From contig NC_070619.1 in NCBI RefSeq assembly GCF_027172205.1, positions 3,110,001-3,174,000 on the forward strand: a DNA stretch of 64,000 nt. Reading direction: 5' to 3'. Positions 1-10,968 of this stretch are shown piece after piece. Each line of letters opens with the position of its first letter. The first letter of the stretch is position 1. This DNA is from Podarcis raffonei (lineage: Eukaryota; Chordata; Lepidosauria; Squamata; Lacertidae). The translations under genes and the position numbers were made by a program. The notes below the pieces were generated by a model, which was given only the letters and a program-made list of their open reading frames with translations, was not told where the DNA came from and made no database searches.

Positions 1-357
1 TGCAGAGGAGGGTGACCAAGATGCTCAAGGGTCTGGAAAGCAAGCCTGATGAGGAACGGTTGAAGGAGCTGGGTATGTTTAGCCTGGGGAAGAGGAGACT
101 GAGAGAAGACAGGAGAGCATGGAAGATGGAGCCAGCTTGTTTCCTCCTGCTCTGGAAGGCAGGACCCAAACCAACGGCTTCAATTGACAAGAAAGGATAT
201 TCTGACTAAATATCAGGAAGAACTTTCTGAGTGTACCAGCTGTTTGACAGTGGAACGGGTTCCCTTACGAGGTGATGGGCTCTCCTTCCTGGGAGGTTTT
301 TAAGCAGAGGCTGGATGGCACTATCTGTCATGGATGCTTCAGATGAGATTCCTGCAT
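1..357 (+). mobile_element. CR1 LINE 3' fragment
   Basis: The sequence matches the C-terminal ORF2 region and 3' end of the intact CR1 at 20.4-24.4 kb: words for an [11 protein letters not shown]-type stretch, then [11 protein letters not shown]. It is an old, diverged copy with indels, cut by the window edge on the left and by an L2 fragment on the right. No coding capacity remains. Confidence 0.8.
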
Positions 358-1018
358 TGCAAGTGTCCAGGGCAGCTGTTTACCAGCTCCATCTGGTATG
401 CAGGCTGAGACCCTATCTACCCGCGGACTGTCTCGCCAGAGTGGTGCATGCTCTGGTTATCTCCTGCTTGGACTACTGCAATGTGCTCTCCGTGGGGCTG
501 CCTTTGAAGGTGACCTGGAAACTACAACTAATCCAGAATGTGGCAGCTAGACTGGGGACTGGGAGTGGCCGCTGAGACCATATAACACCGGTCCTGAAAG
601 ACCTACTTTGGCTCCCAGTACGTTTCTGAGCACAATTCAAAGTGTTGGTGCTGACCTTGAAAGCCCTAAACGACCTCGGCCCAGTATCCCTGAAGGAGCG
701 TCTCCACCTCCATCGTTCAGCCAGGTCCAGCGCCGAGGGCCTTCTGGCGGTTCCCTCATTGCGAGACGTGAGGTTACAGGGAACCAGACAGAGGGCCTTC
801 TTGGTGGAGGCACCCGCCCTGTGGAACGCCCTCCCACCAGATATCAAAGAGAACAACTACCAGACCTTTAGAAGACATCTGAAGGCAGCCCTGTTTAGGG
901 AAGCTTTCAATGTTTGATGCATTACGGTATTTTAATATTTTGTTGGAAGCCGCCCAGAGTGGCTGGGGAAGCCCAGCCAGAGAGGTGGGTTATAAATAAT
1001 AATGATATTATATTATTA

Positions 1019-1056
<38 letters not shown>
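358..1056 (+). mobile_element. L2-clade LINE 3' end with (ATT)n tail
   Basis: Conceptual translation gives the L2-type reverse transcriptase C-terminus: HALVISCLDYCNVL, then LKDLLWLPV, then APALWNALPP and TFRRHLKAALF. The frame is broken into several pieces. The end is the usual GC-rich tail around 945-995 followed by an (ATT)n run at about 1017-1056. The same tail recurs at about ten other places in the window. Confidence 0.82.
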
Positions 1057-1624
1057 GAATTAAGATTCTATGATTCTAAGACAAGGGCTCTGAAAACAGG
1101 GACTTGGCCATGACGACTGGGTTTTGCGTCCTTTCCTGGCTTGATTTTAGGTACAGTACAAAAGTAACAGAAGGAACAGATTCACCAAGAACCACTAAGC
1201 AAACCATCAATGGAGAGGCGTGGAGAAAGGCTTTTGGAGGCTTTTTGGGAAGGGCCTTTAAGTTGCTATTTGTTGACAACATAAATTCATCTTCTAGTGT
1301 GGTACCTTCCCCACTTTTGGAACTCCCTGCCTACGCTTGATAAAACAGTTTTGTTTAGGCAATGCAGACATGTGCTTTAACCTGGTTTTTCAGCTTTTTG
1401 GTGATTGTAATTTTAAAAAACTCATCCGGGACACTTCATTTATTAAACTTGGCCGAGGCGGCTTTACAAAACTCGGGGCAGCTGGCTGGAGGCGTGGAGA
1501 GGCTTTCAAACTTTCGGCCAAGGAGTCTCTGCTGCAAAGCCAGCTGCTCCTTATAAATACAGAGTCAGATCCTCTGCACTGACTGGCAGAGTATCAGAAG
1601 GCATAAGAAAACAGCCCTGTATCA

Positions 1625-1904
1625 GGAAGTTCGGGTTCCAAAGAATGTTCGCAAACCGGAACACTCACTTTTACGGTGTTTGGGAGCCAAAGCGTTCGAC
1701 TTGCAAGTTGTTTTGGCTCCCAAACACCAAAACCCGGAAGTGAGTGTTCTGGTTTGTGAACATTCTTTGGAACCTGAACGTCTGACGCGGCTTCCGATTG
1801 CCTGCAGGACAGCCAATCAGAAGCCGCACTTTGGTTTCTGAACATTTTGGAAGTCAAACGGACTTCCGGAACAGATTCCTTTCAGCTTCCAACGTATGAC
1901 TGTA
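1625..1904. mobile_element. Palindromic MITE, GTACC-terminus group
   Basis: Arms at about 1631-1700 and 1720-1780 are near-perfect reverse complements of each other. The right end reads GTATGACTGTA, a variant of the GGTACCACTGTA terminus seen in related copies. Interior words (GAACGT, TTGGAAGTC) are shared with the copy at 2618-2871. No ORF; superfamily not assigned. Confidence 0.6.
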
Positions 1905-2247
1905 TGATTATCACCAACTGCACTGTTAAGGTTCCAGGCCTGGCAGTTCTAACAAACTGGGAGAAAAGGAACTGCGTTAACGAGTTAGTCCGTCTAATTC
2001 AATATTGTCAACACTGACCAGCAGCAGCTTTCTCCAGAGTTTTGGGCAGGGAACCTTCCCAGCACTACCTGGGGAGATAAATGGGACCCTCTGGACAGGG
2101 TGAGAAACTCGGATATATAAGCTAACCGCCGAATGGCACCTTAAACCTAGGTTACAGTCGCCACACTGAACTGTCTAGGCATCATTCTCCCCCAAATCAA
2201 ATAATACTAATCAATGCTGTTTTTTCTTAAAAAAAATATTTAGGGGT

Positions 2248-2475
2248 ACAGTCATACCTCGGGTTACAGACGTTTCAGGTTGCGCAACCACGCCGAACCC
2301 AGAAGTACCGAAACAGGTTACTTATGGGTTTTGGCACTTGTGCAGAAGTGCTAAATCATGCTTTGCGCATGCGCAGAAGCGCCAAATCGCAACCCGCACA
2401 TGCGCAGACGCGCCACTGCGGGTTGCGAACGTGCCTCCCGCATGGATCACGTTCGCAACCCAAGCATCCACTGTA
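2248..2475. mobile_element. MITE, GTACC-terminus group (diverged)
   Basis: Begins ACAGTCATACCTCGGG and ends near CCACTGTAC. The interior is made of short repeated words (GGTTGCG, CGCATGCGC). It is the same structural type as the copies at 2618, 19198, 31678 and 62152, with a different interior. Confidence 0.5.
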
Positions 2476-2617
2476 CTCTCGTTTTCCTACTCATATTGAA
2501 ATACTGTCCCTCAATGAGGCCAAACTTAAGATTCACAAAATGTTTAGGGGTATGCGTACCCTTGTTTCCCCCCAGAAAAAAAGCACTGATACTACTACTA
2601 CTACTACTAATAATAAT

Positions 2618-2871
2618 ACAGTTGTACCTTGGATCCCGAACGGCTTGCAAGTCGAATGTTTTGGCACCAGAACGCGGCAAATCCGGAAGTGAGTGTTCCA
2701 GTTTGTGAACGTTCCTTGGAACCTGAACATCCAATGTGGCTTCCGCAGCTTCTGATTGGCTGCAGGAGCTTCCTGCAGCCAATCGGAATCTGCATCTGGG
2801 TTTCCGAACGTTTTGGAAGTCGAACAAACTTCTAGAATGGATTCAGTTCGACTTCCAAGGTACCACTGCAA
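2618..2871. mobile_element. MITE with ACAGTNGTACC termini
   Basis: Left end ACAGTTGTACCTTGG and right end CCAAGGTACCACTGCA form terminal inverted repeats of about 15 bp. It is short, non-coding and has internal inverted words. It sits next to a (TAC)n/(TAA)n microsatellite. Confidence 0.65.
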
Positions 2872-2879
2872 TACTAAAA

Positions 2880-3338
2880 TTCCACTTCTATACTGCTTTC
2901 ATTTAAATTTCATTTCATTTCATTTTGTATACCTCCTTTCCATATTACTATACAGAAAGTGGTTTATGAGCTGAAGAAACCACAGAACAGACAGCAAAGA
3001 TCACACACTAATAAGCATCTGATCCAAGACAAAGTCGCAATGACTTTACAGAATAAACAACTTACAGAAAACAAAGCAATGTCAAATAAAGAAATATTCA
3101 ACAACACATCAGAATGTAATAGTCAATCGTAAAACACTTTTTGTATTAAAGGGAAAAAACCTCAAAGTGGTTTTCAACACATTAAAACATCAAATAAAAC
3201 ATTCCAGAATAAAGCAAATTCAGGCTTCTGGGAAAATATTTCAGATCCTCCTCTCAGGGACATTTGGCTCCCCCCCTCACTGATTTACCTACTTAATTTA
3301 CAGAGCTGCCCCATAGCAGGAGGGCTCTAGGAAGGCAG
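2880..3338 (+). repeat. Unnamed dispersed repeat, copy 1
   Basis: This stretch is closely matched at 47020-47174 and 47532-47600: CCAGAATAAA, TTTCAGATCCT, ATTTACCTACTTAATTTA, TAGCAGGAGG. A reverse-complement part occurs at 55590-55720. I see no ORF and cannot name the family. It carries the SINE annotated next to it. Confidence 0.6.
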
Positions 3339-3480
3339 GGTGGTCTAGTGGTTAGAGTGTCGGACGAGGACCTGGGAGATCAGAGTTCGAGTCCCCACTC
3401 AGTCCTGAAGCTCACTGGGCGACCTTGGAGTCCCAGTCCTAGTCTCTTGGCCCACCTCACAGGGTCGTTGTGGGATTAAC
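3339..3480 (+). mobile_element. tRNA-derived SINE (MIR/CORE-like head)
   Basis: A-box-like GTGGTCTAGTGGTTAGAGTG and B-box-like AGTTCGAGTCC are followed by a conserved body (AAGCTCACTGGGCGACCTTGG, CTCACAGGGTCGTTGT). A second copy is at about 47602-47740 in the same flanking repeat, so the pair probably moved as one composite unit. It is not a functional tRNA: there is no closing acceptor stem. Confidence 0.7.
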
Positions 3481-3777
3481 TGAGGAGGGGGGTGGACCAT
3501 GGACTCCTTGGAGAAAAAGATGGGAGATAAATGAAATAAACAAGCTCTTCTGCTTAAGAAAGCTGGAGGGGGCAGCCAGAGGGAGATGCCAGTCGCTAGG
3601 CTGGCCCCCAGAAAGATCTCCATGCAGTTTAATGTGTTGTCAACCACTCAGAAATGAAAGTAATAATAATATGTACCATTGCAAAAAAGAAAGAAAAAGA
3701 TGGTGCCTGGACATTCTGTTGTGGCGACAACAAGCTAGGTTTAAGGTGCCGTTTGGAGATAAGCTAATATATCAGCA

Positions 3778-4128
3778 GGGACGCGGGTGGCGCTGTGGGT
3801 TAAACCACAGAGCCTAGGACTTGCCGATCGGAAGGTCGGCGGTTCGAATCCCCGCAACGGGGTGAGCTCCCGTTGCTCAGTCCCTGCTCCTGCCCACCTA
3901 GCAGTTCGAAAGCACGTCAAAGTGCAAGTAGATAAATAGGTACCACTCCGGCGGGAAGGTAAACGGCGTTTCCATGCGCTGCTCTGGTTCGCCAGAAGCG
4001 GCTTAGTCCTGCTGGCCACATGACCCGGAAGCTGTACGCCGGCTCCCTCGGCCAATAAAGCGAGATGAGCGCCGCAGCCCCAGAGTCGGCCACGACTGGA
4101 CCTAATGGTCAGGGGTCCCTTTACCTTT
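3778..4128 (+). mobile_element. Sauria-type tRNA SINE, copy 1
   Basis: Full length. The tRNA-like head starts GGGACGCGGGTGGCGCTG and has B box GGTTCGAATCC. The body contains AAGTGCAAGTAGATAAATAG, and the tail reads GACTGGACCTAATGGTCAGG ending CCCTTTACCTTT. A likely target duplication TAATATAT flanks it. The tail resembles the BovB 3' end, which fits BovB-driven mobilisation (inference from what is known of Sauria SINEs). Confidence 0.85.
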
Positions 4129-4579
4129 AATATATTGGCGTTTTCAAGCCTGTATCAGCTGATGCCACAGCACTAGAAGCAAGTCACTGTTTCCCATGCG
4201 CAAGTGCTTTTAAGCTAACCACTGTGGAGCAGGAGATTCAAATGCGCCTCTCAGACTGAGCCTACATTGCAGAGTTGTCAGGAGATTTAAGAACCATGGG
4301 AAAACATAAGGAGTGGGAAGAGGCTTAGCTGATGGGAAAGGCTGTAGCTCTGCAACAGGGTGGCGAGTTCAGCCCCCAACTTCCTGTTTAAAACCACAAA
4401 AACCCTGAGGACTAGAGTCTTAAGCTTATTTTCAAAGGAAGTGGTGTAACTCAGTGGTAAGAGGACTTTCTTTGCATCTAAAAGGGCATTTCCAGGCTCA
4501 GCTGGCAGAGGTCCCTTGCCTAAAAGCCCAGAGGGCAGCTGCCAGTCAGTGCAGCAGGTGAATGGTTCGACTCTGTCAA

Positions 4580-4800
4580 AGGCAGTATGGTGTAGTGGTT
4601 AAGAGTGGTAGACTCGTAATCTGGTGAGCTGGGTTCGCGTCCCCGCTCCTCCAAATGCATTTTCTATTCTTCTGTGTAATGCAAATATTGAAGCCCAAGG
4701 TTGTGGGTTCGAGTCCCACACTGGGCAAAAAGATTCCCGCATTGCAGAGGGTTGGACTAGATGACCCTCGTGGTCCCTTCGAACTCTATGATTCTATAAA
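4580..4800 (+). mobile_element. Two SINE pieces: tRNA head, then CR1-tailed SINE
   Basis: About 4580-4655 has a tRNA-like head (TGGTGTAGTGGTTAAGAGTG, GGGTTCGCGTCC). About 4690-4797 has a B-box-like GGGTTCGAGTCCC followed by the CR1 3' tail (GTTGGACTAGATGACC, CTATGATTCTATA). This CR1-tailed SINE type recurs through the window. Confidence 0.6.
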
Positions 4801-7018
4801 CAATTTCCCTTAGCCTGCATGGGAACAAAACAAAACTTCTCCAGTGTCTTGTCAAGCTGTTCAGAAATAAATAAATAAATGTTCCTAACTGAACACGACT
4901 GGCCTCATAAGCCAACCCTTTCTTTCAGAAGTTCCTAAACACCACATTTTATTTTCGAAGCTGTTTCTCGGCATTTCACTCCCTAGGAGGAGGAGGGAGG
5001 AGAGAATCTGATGTATTTCCTGGTCAAATGTTCTCCTGCCAGAAGGATTCGCACGCTTTGGTTTATCCGTTCCAGAAAGGCCTCGCCAGAATACAACAAG
5101 ACCCAAGATAGTGACTTTGCAAACACAGTTCCGGGCAAATAAATCAGGGTTCTTATATATACAGCCTGCCTAAGAGATTGCTTTAAAAACCTGCCACGAA
5201 GACACTTTGCACGCACACACACACAAGCAGAAACATAACAGGTTAGTGCTTGGAAAATAAAATTACAGAGAGAGCAAGAATCACTCCAAATAGGTGGTCC
5301 CCTTCGCTCAAAGCGCCGCAGGCCTGCCCCCAGAAGGAATTCCTCCCTACTCCCCCATCTCCAAAACCCACGAGACATTTTGATTTTTGACTGTCTGGGG
5401 GCAATTTAGGACGATAAGCAAAGAAAGAAAGAGAGAGAGAGAGAGAGAGAGGGAAAGAAGAGATGTTCCCTGCATAAAAAAACCGCAAGGATTCCAAATC
5501 CCTTTATGTGTTTCACATCAAAACGATTTGGGGGGGGGTTCTTTTTGGGAAGTTGGGAAGTGGCAGGACGAAGAAAAGATGCAAATAAAGGAGTTATTTG
5601 CTTTAATAACAAAACAAAAGACATGCTACAGATAACAGAAGGTACCAACCAGGGAGGAAAACAAACCAGTATTGCAACAGTTAGATTTTCACTTTTTCTT
5701 TTTGCAATTTGGGGGTGTGTGTTTGGTTTCCTACTAAGGAGGGATGAAAGAGAAAAGACAAGGCCTGGTCTGAGATGAGTGGAAAGGAAAATGAGGTGGA
5801 TTTGCCAACGTGGGGGTTAAAAGGCACTCAGCTACAGCTGCACTGACCCTCATCCCCCCCCAAAAAAACCTCCCTTTTTTGTTAAAGGTTCCTTTCATTT
5901 CCTCCTTTTGTCTATCCTGCCCCTCTATTTTTCCCTTCCTTTTCCATGAACACACCCAAGCTATGGATGTTGCTAACCTACTGTTTTGGGGAAAAGGACT
6001 TTTGTGGGGGGGTGTTGAGAAAGAGGCCCAGTTCCCACAGGGAGGAAAGGGGGGAAATGATAAAAGCAGACTCAGAATAACAACTGTTTACCAGGAACTC
6101 TTTCCTTTCAGTTGCAACCACCATCATCTCATTTCTGTTTCAAAAGATAACCTTCCAAGTTAGAAACCACCACAGTTCAGGAGCCACTTTCCTCCGCTCT
6201 TCAAATTGGGGAAGAAAATTCAAAAAGTTTTTTTTTGGGGGGAGGGGGTTTCCAAAAAAAGCACTGAAAATATAATACAGCTCAAGCGCTGCTCTTTGTT
6301 TTGCAAAAGGGAAGACAAGGGAAGTTAAGAGCAAAACAAATAAGTAGGCCTAGGTCACAGTTACTTCTTTTTGTTTCTTTTTGGGGGGAAAGAAAAAAAA
6401 ACGAAGAACAAGCCTCTCTTCCAATTCACACCAACACATGTCTCTGTCCCACACAACCAAAATCCACTTTTTAAAAAAACTGGTCCATCCCCCTCCTTTC
6501 AAGTTGGAAAGGCTTGTGGAAAGGAGGTGGGTATTTTATGGAATTCCCTCCAACCTAAATGCAAATCCTCCCCCTACAAAAAAATAAAAATAAAAAGGGG
6601 AGGCTGCGAGGGTGCTTTATTTATTCCTTGAATTTATTCCTTGGGTGTAAGAGAGAAATTGGGGGGTGTGGAGGAGAGAAATGCAACAGGGCCAGCAGGC
6701 CTCTCTCCCCCCCCCCTTTTCCAAGTTTAACTCACAGCCAGCTAAGCCTCCTTCCTTCTCCCCCCCCCCCAATAAATTCCTAATAAAATGTCTATAAATG
6801 TGTTGCAATAGGTCTGGTTCAAGGTGCAAAAAGATTAAGACCCCCCTGGCCCAAAATGCAGCTTCCTCTTTCCTACCCCCTCGAAAAAACATTGCATTGC
6901 TGGTTCTTTTTCTGCCCCCCCCCCAAAAAAAAATTGCAGCTATATAAAGCAATGCAAATGGGGGGGACTGGGCAGTAGCCCCCCCTCCAAAGCCCTTCCC
7001 AAATTAACCCCCCCCCAA
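4800..7018. other. Intergenic, low-complexity rich
   Basis: No exon is supported. I see a (GA)n run at about 5425-5452, a short (CA)n at 5214-5224, and many homopolymer C, G and A runs from 5.5 to 7.0 kb. Short ORFs here have no recognisable domains. Confidence 0.5.
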
Positions 7019-7450
7019 GACTCACCTGGCTTTCTTCCCCCTCCCCCTGGCTCCTCAGGGGTGGGGGGCCCCGGGCCTGCCCCCCTCCAGGCGCCCCATT
7101 TGCTGCTCCGGTCCCTTTCAAGCTCTTTCGCCTTCTGAGCAAAGCCAAGCAGGGAAGGGACGGCCGGGGCGCCAGCGGCGTAAGGCCCGGCGGCGCTCTA
7201 TGGCGCTGACGTCACGCCGCCGGCGCAAGCCGCCTTGGTGAATCCGGGGCTCCGCTCCGCAGCTGGCTTAGGCGACTCGGGCTCGCTCGCTCGCTGGCCC
7301 TCCGGGGGGGGGGGCCCTCTGCGCAGGCGCAGAGAGGGGCGGGAGGGAGGGGAAGAGGAAGAGGCCGGTGGGCAAAGAGGAGAGGGATCTGTGCTTCCTG
7401 AGAGACAGTTCCGGATTCCAGTGGGGGGGGATCGTCCATGTGCGGGGCAA
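7019..7450. promoter_or_regulatory. CpG island, probable promoter with CRE palindrome
   Basis: Strong CpG density contrasts with AT-rich flanks. A perfect TGACGTCA (cAMP response element, CREB/ATF site) lies at 7207-7214 and an NRF1-like GCGCAGGCGCAG at 7321-7332. On the minus strand a consensus donor CAG|GTGAGT falls with its exon boundary at 7026, suggesting a first exon of about 7250-7026. That exon has no in-frame ATG, so it is probably 5' UTR. On the plus strand the island could drive the gene at 10-13 kb. The direction is not decided by the sequence. Confidence 0.6.
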
Positions 7451-7921
7451 AATCTGGACCATTCGGCCTTCGGAATAATTCCAGGACCAGAACTTAACCC
7501 ATATGTAACTGGGCTTATTTTATACGCGCCAAATCTTATGGGTTATTTTATTTTAAAACTTCCATCTCTTGTCATACAGTTGCCTCTTATTCATTGAATA
7601 TTTGCAAACAAATTGCAAACAGATAAGAACATGGGCAGGATTATTGCAACAACCTGCAGTTTCGTAGGAGTGTATATTTAAAGTAGATGAATAAATGAAC
7701 AAATTTAAGTTAATTTGGAGGTGCAGGAAATATTAAAAAATAAATTGAAGGAACGGCAGGAAGAGGGGGAAGGAAGTCGAGTTTTGAAATGTTAAAATGA
7801 CTGTAAAATTATTGAAATGTATAAACCTGAAAATGAATGAATGAATGAATGTCTCTTGTTATTTATTGTTATCTCCCTCCCCCATCTCTCTCTTTATGTG
7901 TGTGTGTATATATATATATAT

Positions 7922-8117
7922 TGTTAAGTTGTGGGTGAACATATCAGACGACACAGCAATTCTTCAAAGCAGCTATTTTATTTGTAAGCTGGAACAGAAA
8001 ACTGAACAGCAAACAGCTCAGCCGGCCTGCTTTTATAGGCAGCCGGCTGTCAACATTGTAGCAACAACAACCCAGGGTTTCCTGCCTAAATTAACTGACG
8101 TGGACCTGAGTGAAAAC

Positions 8118-8169
<52 letters not shown>

Positions 8170-8204
8170 CCTGGTGGCCAGGGGGAGAACTTCAATACAT
8201 AACA
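7922..8204 (-). mobile_element. Solo LTR (endogenous retrovirus fossil)
   Basis: Read on the minus strand it begins TGTTATGTATTG and ends CACAACTTAACA, giving TGTTA...TAACA ends. It has a TATA-like CCTATAAAAGC in the middle and an AATAAA polyadenylation signal about 60 bp further on. An (AC)n microsatellite is expanded inside it. No internal retroviral region is present, so this is a solo LTR. Target duplication not evident because the left flank is (TA)n. Confidence 0.7.
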
Positions 8205-8224
8205 AATGTTCTTGTTGTTTAGTT

Positions 8225-8345
8225 GTGGAAGGAGAGTCGACCGCCTTCCGAGGGATTTCCTCCCGCTGTCAAACAGCTCTTGCTGTCAGAAAGTTCTTCC
8301 TGGAGTTGGGACCTCCTTTCTGGTCGCTTGAAGCCAGGGCTTTTA
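8225..8345 (-). mobile_element. CR1 LINE 3' fragment
   Basis: Contains CTGTCAAACAGCTCTTGCTG and AAAGTTCTTCCTGGAG, the reverse complement of the CR1 ORF2 C-terminal coding region (FLTVRAV-type). Short and diverged. Confidence 0.65.
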
Positions 8346-8403
8346 GATAGATCGGTTGGATAGAGTGTGGTGCTAACGATAACAATAACAGTAATGATGA
8401 CGA

Positions 8404-8545
8404 TCTTATACCCTGCCCATCTGGTCAGGCCTCCCCAGCCACACTGGGCGGCTTCCAACAGGATAATAAAAGCACAATAAAACACCAAACGTTGAAAACC
8501 TCCCTAAACAGGGCTGCCTTCTTATGTCTTCTAATGCCGCCGGCC
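8404..8545 (-). mobile_element. L2 LINE 3' end
   Basis: Reverse complement of the L2 tail: CCTGCCCATCTGG, GGGCGGCTTCCAAC, AACCTCCCTAAACAGGGCTG. Matches the plus-strand L2 end at 870-1000. Confidence 0.7.
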
Positions 8546-9110
8546 CTTGAGATATTGACAGGGCTTGCAGGTTGTGGCTCTCATATCCATATCTGGAGGG
8601 ACAGGGAGCAAAACATCAATCTCTCCCATTTCCCCACCCCATGCAGAATGGCAAGGGGGCTGGGAAGAAGGTGGTGGGAGTGTGGAGCCCAGCCAGGAGC
8701 TGGCTGTGGGCAGGATCCTTGCACAGCCGGGGGTTGGACTATATGCCCCTTGGCACCCCTTCCAACTCTGCCATGCTCTGATTCTCTCGAGCAACAGAAG
8801 GAACGGGCAGGGGAGCAAGATGCAGAAGAAGGGGAGGCACAGCCACACACCCCACCAGCCCCCTCTGGCCTGACCCACGGGGGCCTCATCCCAGCACACT
8901 TTGACCCCCCCCCCCCCGGTTTTATTTTTCTTCATTCAGCTGCCAGACAACCCAGCAGCCTGGCCCCTGTTTGCCAGCTGATGTCACAAAGTGCTGCTTT
9001 GCAAGCAAGCCTTATAATGCCCTGCAAGGGGGATGCCTGTCAGATGATGGTGAGAGATTTGTAGAGAAAATGAATGCTGAAGGTAGGAGGCCCAGAGGAG
9101 AAGAGGGGCA

Positions 9111-9145
<35 letters not shown>

Positions 9146-9314
9146 GCGTCACCCGTCACTGGCGCACGGGGCTTGGCTCCTTGGCTTGACTTGTTGACAG
9201 CTGTCGATAGCTTGCCAGGTCCCTGCCTCTCAGCAATGCAGCTGTGCAGAATTAGCCCCTTTTCACGCTGCAGGAGCCCCAAATGGATGGTGTGTACACA
9301 GCCTTTGGTTTTAA
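8546..9314. other. Intergenic with (ATT)n microsatellite
   Basis: An (ATT)n run lies at about 9110-9146. Overlapping short ORFs at 8.5-9.0 kb exist on both strands without recognisable domains or splice context; I treat them as chance. Confidence 0.4.
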
Positions 9315-9800
9315 GGGAAAGGCTTCTAGCGGGCTACAGGTTTCACGGGGCAGGAGCCTAGTGAGATTTATTTTTTATTATTTCTTTGCACCATCACTGC
9401 ATGTGACTCTTGATAAAAAGTAAAGAATTCCTTCCAGTAGCACCTTAGAGACCAACTAAGTTTGTTCTTGGTATGAGCATTTGTGTGCATGCACACTTCT
9501 TCAGATACCTTCAGATATCTGCATGCACACGAAAGCTCATACCAATAACAAACTTAGTTGGTCTCTAAGGTGCTACTGGAAGGAATTTTTTTTATTATGT
9601 TTTGACTATTGCAGACCAACACTGCTACCTACCTGTAACTAGAACCTTGACAAAAAGGTCCCTGCCCCGAGGGGCGTACAATCTTTTGTATGACACAGGG
9701 AGGGAACAGAGAATGGCTGAGGTCCAGGGTGGATCCTGAGTCCTCCTGCGACACGTAAGTCAGAGTCTCTGAGTTTAGACTTTGGGATTCCCGGACATTT
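9315..9800 (+). repeat. Local duplication, copy A (interrupted)
   Basis: Matches 10685-10925: CACGGGGCAGGAGCCT, TTATTTCTTTGCACCATCAC, GGTCCCTGCCCC, ACACAGGGAGGGAACAGAG, ACTTTGGGATTCCCGGACAT. Copy A is split by a ~225 bp insertion at 9421-9645 that copy B lacks. Copy B contains the acceptor of exon 2 of the unrecognised gene. Confidence 0.8.
9421..9645. mobile_element. Inverted-repeat element inside copy A
   Basis: Arms of about 50 bp (9428-9478 and 9535-9587) are reverse complements, centred on TTCCAGTAGCACCTTAGAG / CTCTAAGGTGCTACTGGAA. The copies CTTGATAAAAA (9409-9419) and CTTGACAAAAA (9646-9656) look like an 11 bp target duplication. The empty site survives in copy B near 10780-10795. Family not named. 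Confidence 0.7.
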
Positions 9801-9995
9801 CCCCATCAGCCCCCTCTTCCCCTTTTCTGCAATATGGCAATGGAGGTGATGCTATTACAGTTCCAAAGGGAATGTCAAGCAGGGAGGGAGGAGGAAGAGA
9901 GAGAGTGGAATGAGACGGAAGATGGTAGGAGGCTTGGAAAGGGAGTTTGAACGGGGGGGGGGCAGGTGAGAGTCGGTTGAGAGCGGAGGGTTCTA

Positions 9996-10275
9996 GAAGG
10001 GGGCACGAGGGGGGGGCTGGAGCTGAGCTGGACTGAGAAACAGCCACCATTGCTGTGAGAATGTGGCGGCAGGAGGATTCGCTTTGTTCAGGTGAGCCAC
10101 GGAGCCAGGGCTTGGCTTCTACAGAAATGGCACCTCAGGTTAAGAACTTTGCTTCAGGATGCTTCAGGATGAGGACAGAAATGGCTAGAAGGGGGCCCGA
10201 GGGGCTGGAGCTAAGCTGGACTAAGAAGCAGCAGAACAGCCGCCATGGCTGTGAGAATGTGGCCGTTCAATGCTC
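9996..10275 (+). repeat. Short direct duplication around exon 1
   Basis: About 9996-10070 and 10180-10270 share TAGAAGGGGGC, CTGGAGCT, AGCTGGACT, GCTGTGAGAATGTGG. The first copy contains the proposed start codon at 10061; the second has a similar ATG context, but the frame differs downstream. Confidence 0.7.
10061..10091 (+). CDS. Unrecognised gene, proposed exon 1 (start codon)
   Basis: Start ATG at 10061 encodes MWRQEDSLCS and ends in phase 1 at a CAG|GTGAGC donor. I chose this start because it is the only ATG just upstream of a consensus donor whose phase fits exon 2. An internal Met in exon 2 (residue 21) is an alternative start. Exons 1-8 sum to 729 bases, an exact 243 codons including stop. 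I do not recognise the product. It is short, Arg/Gly/Pro/Gln-rich and probably largely disordered. Confidence 0.45.
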
Positions 10276-10968
10276 TCCCAACTTGGCGGCAGTAGCATGT
10301 TGGACGCCTTCCGACCTGAGGGGCTCATCTTCCAGTGTCATAACTTTTATATGCCTGTTGTCTTTGTCCATGGAGTTTTCTTGGCAGCGATACCGGAGTG
10401 GCTTGCCGGTTCCTGCTCCAGGTGGATCATGTTTGGTCAAAACTCTCCACTATGACCTGTCCATCTTGGGTGGCCCTGCACGGCATGGCTCGTAGCTTCT
10501 CTGAGTTATTCAAGCCCCTTCGCCACGGCAAGGCAGTGATCCATAAAGGAGCCCAAAGCAACTACTCTGTTCCAAACTTATTCACTCTATTATCATGCGT
10601 TGGCAAAAGACTGTTCTGAATTTGTAGGGGACACCTCTAAACCCTAGAAAGAAAGAAATGGTAGGATGTGGACGATTTGGAGTATTCAGGGAAAGGCGCC
10701 TAGGGGGCTTCAGCTTGCACGGGGCAGGAGCCTGGTGAAATTACTTTCCTATTATTTCTTTGCACCATCACTGCGCGTGACCCTTGATCAAAAGGTCCCT
10801 GCCCCAAGGGGCTTACAATCTTTAATAGGACACAGGGAGGGAACAGAGAAAGGTTGAGGTCCAGGCTGGATCCTGAGTCTAGGTCTCTGAATTTAAACTT
10901 TGGGATTCCCGGACATTTCCCACCTGTAACCTCTTCCTCTGTTTTTTATTTTCCTTTCTGTCTCCTAG

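Noticed and set aside
3778-3860. tRNA gene at SINE heads (here and at similar sites)
   Set aside because: Box A/B motifs are present but the acceptor stem does not close, and the sequence continues into a SINE body repeated many times.
6873-7148. Minus-strand 91-codon ORF as a first coding exon
   Set aside because: Its listed start is TTG, not ATG, and no in-frame ATG exists before a stop upstream. The consensus donor at 7026 is kept as evidence of a possible non-coding exon only.
7922-8204. (AC)n run as an independent feature
   Set aside because: It lies inside the LTR, between its conserved ends, and is treated as part of that fossil.
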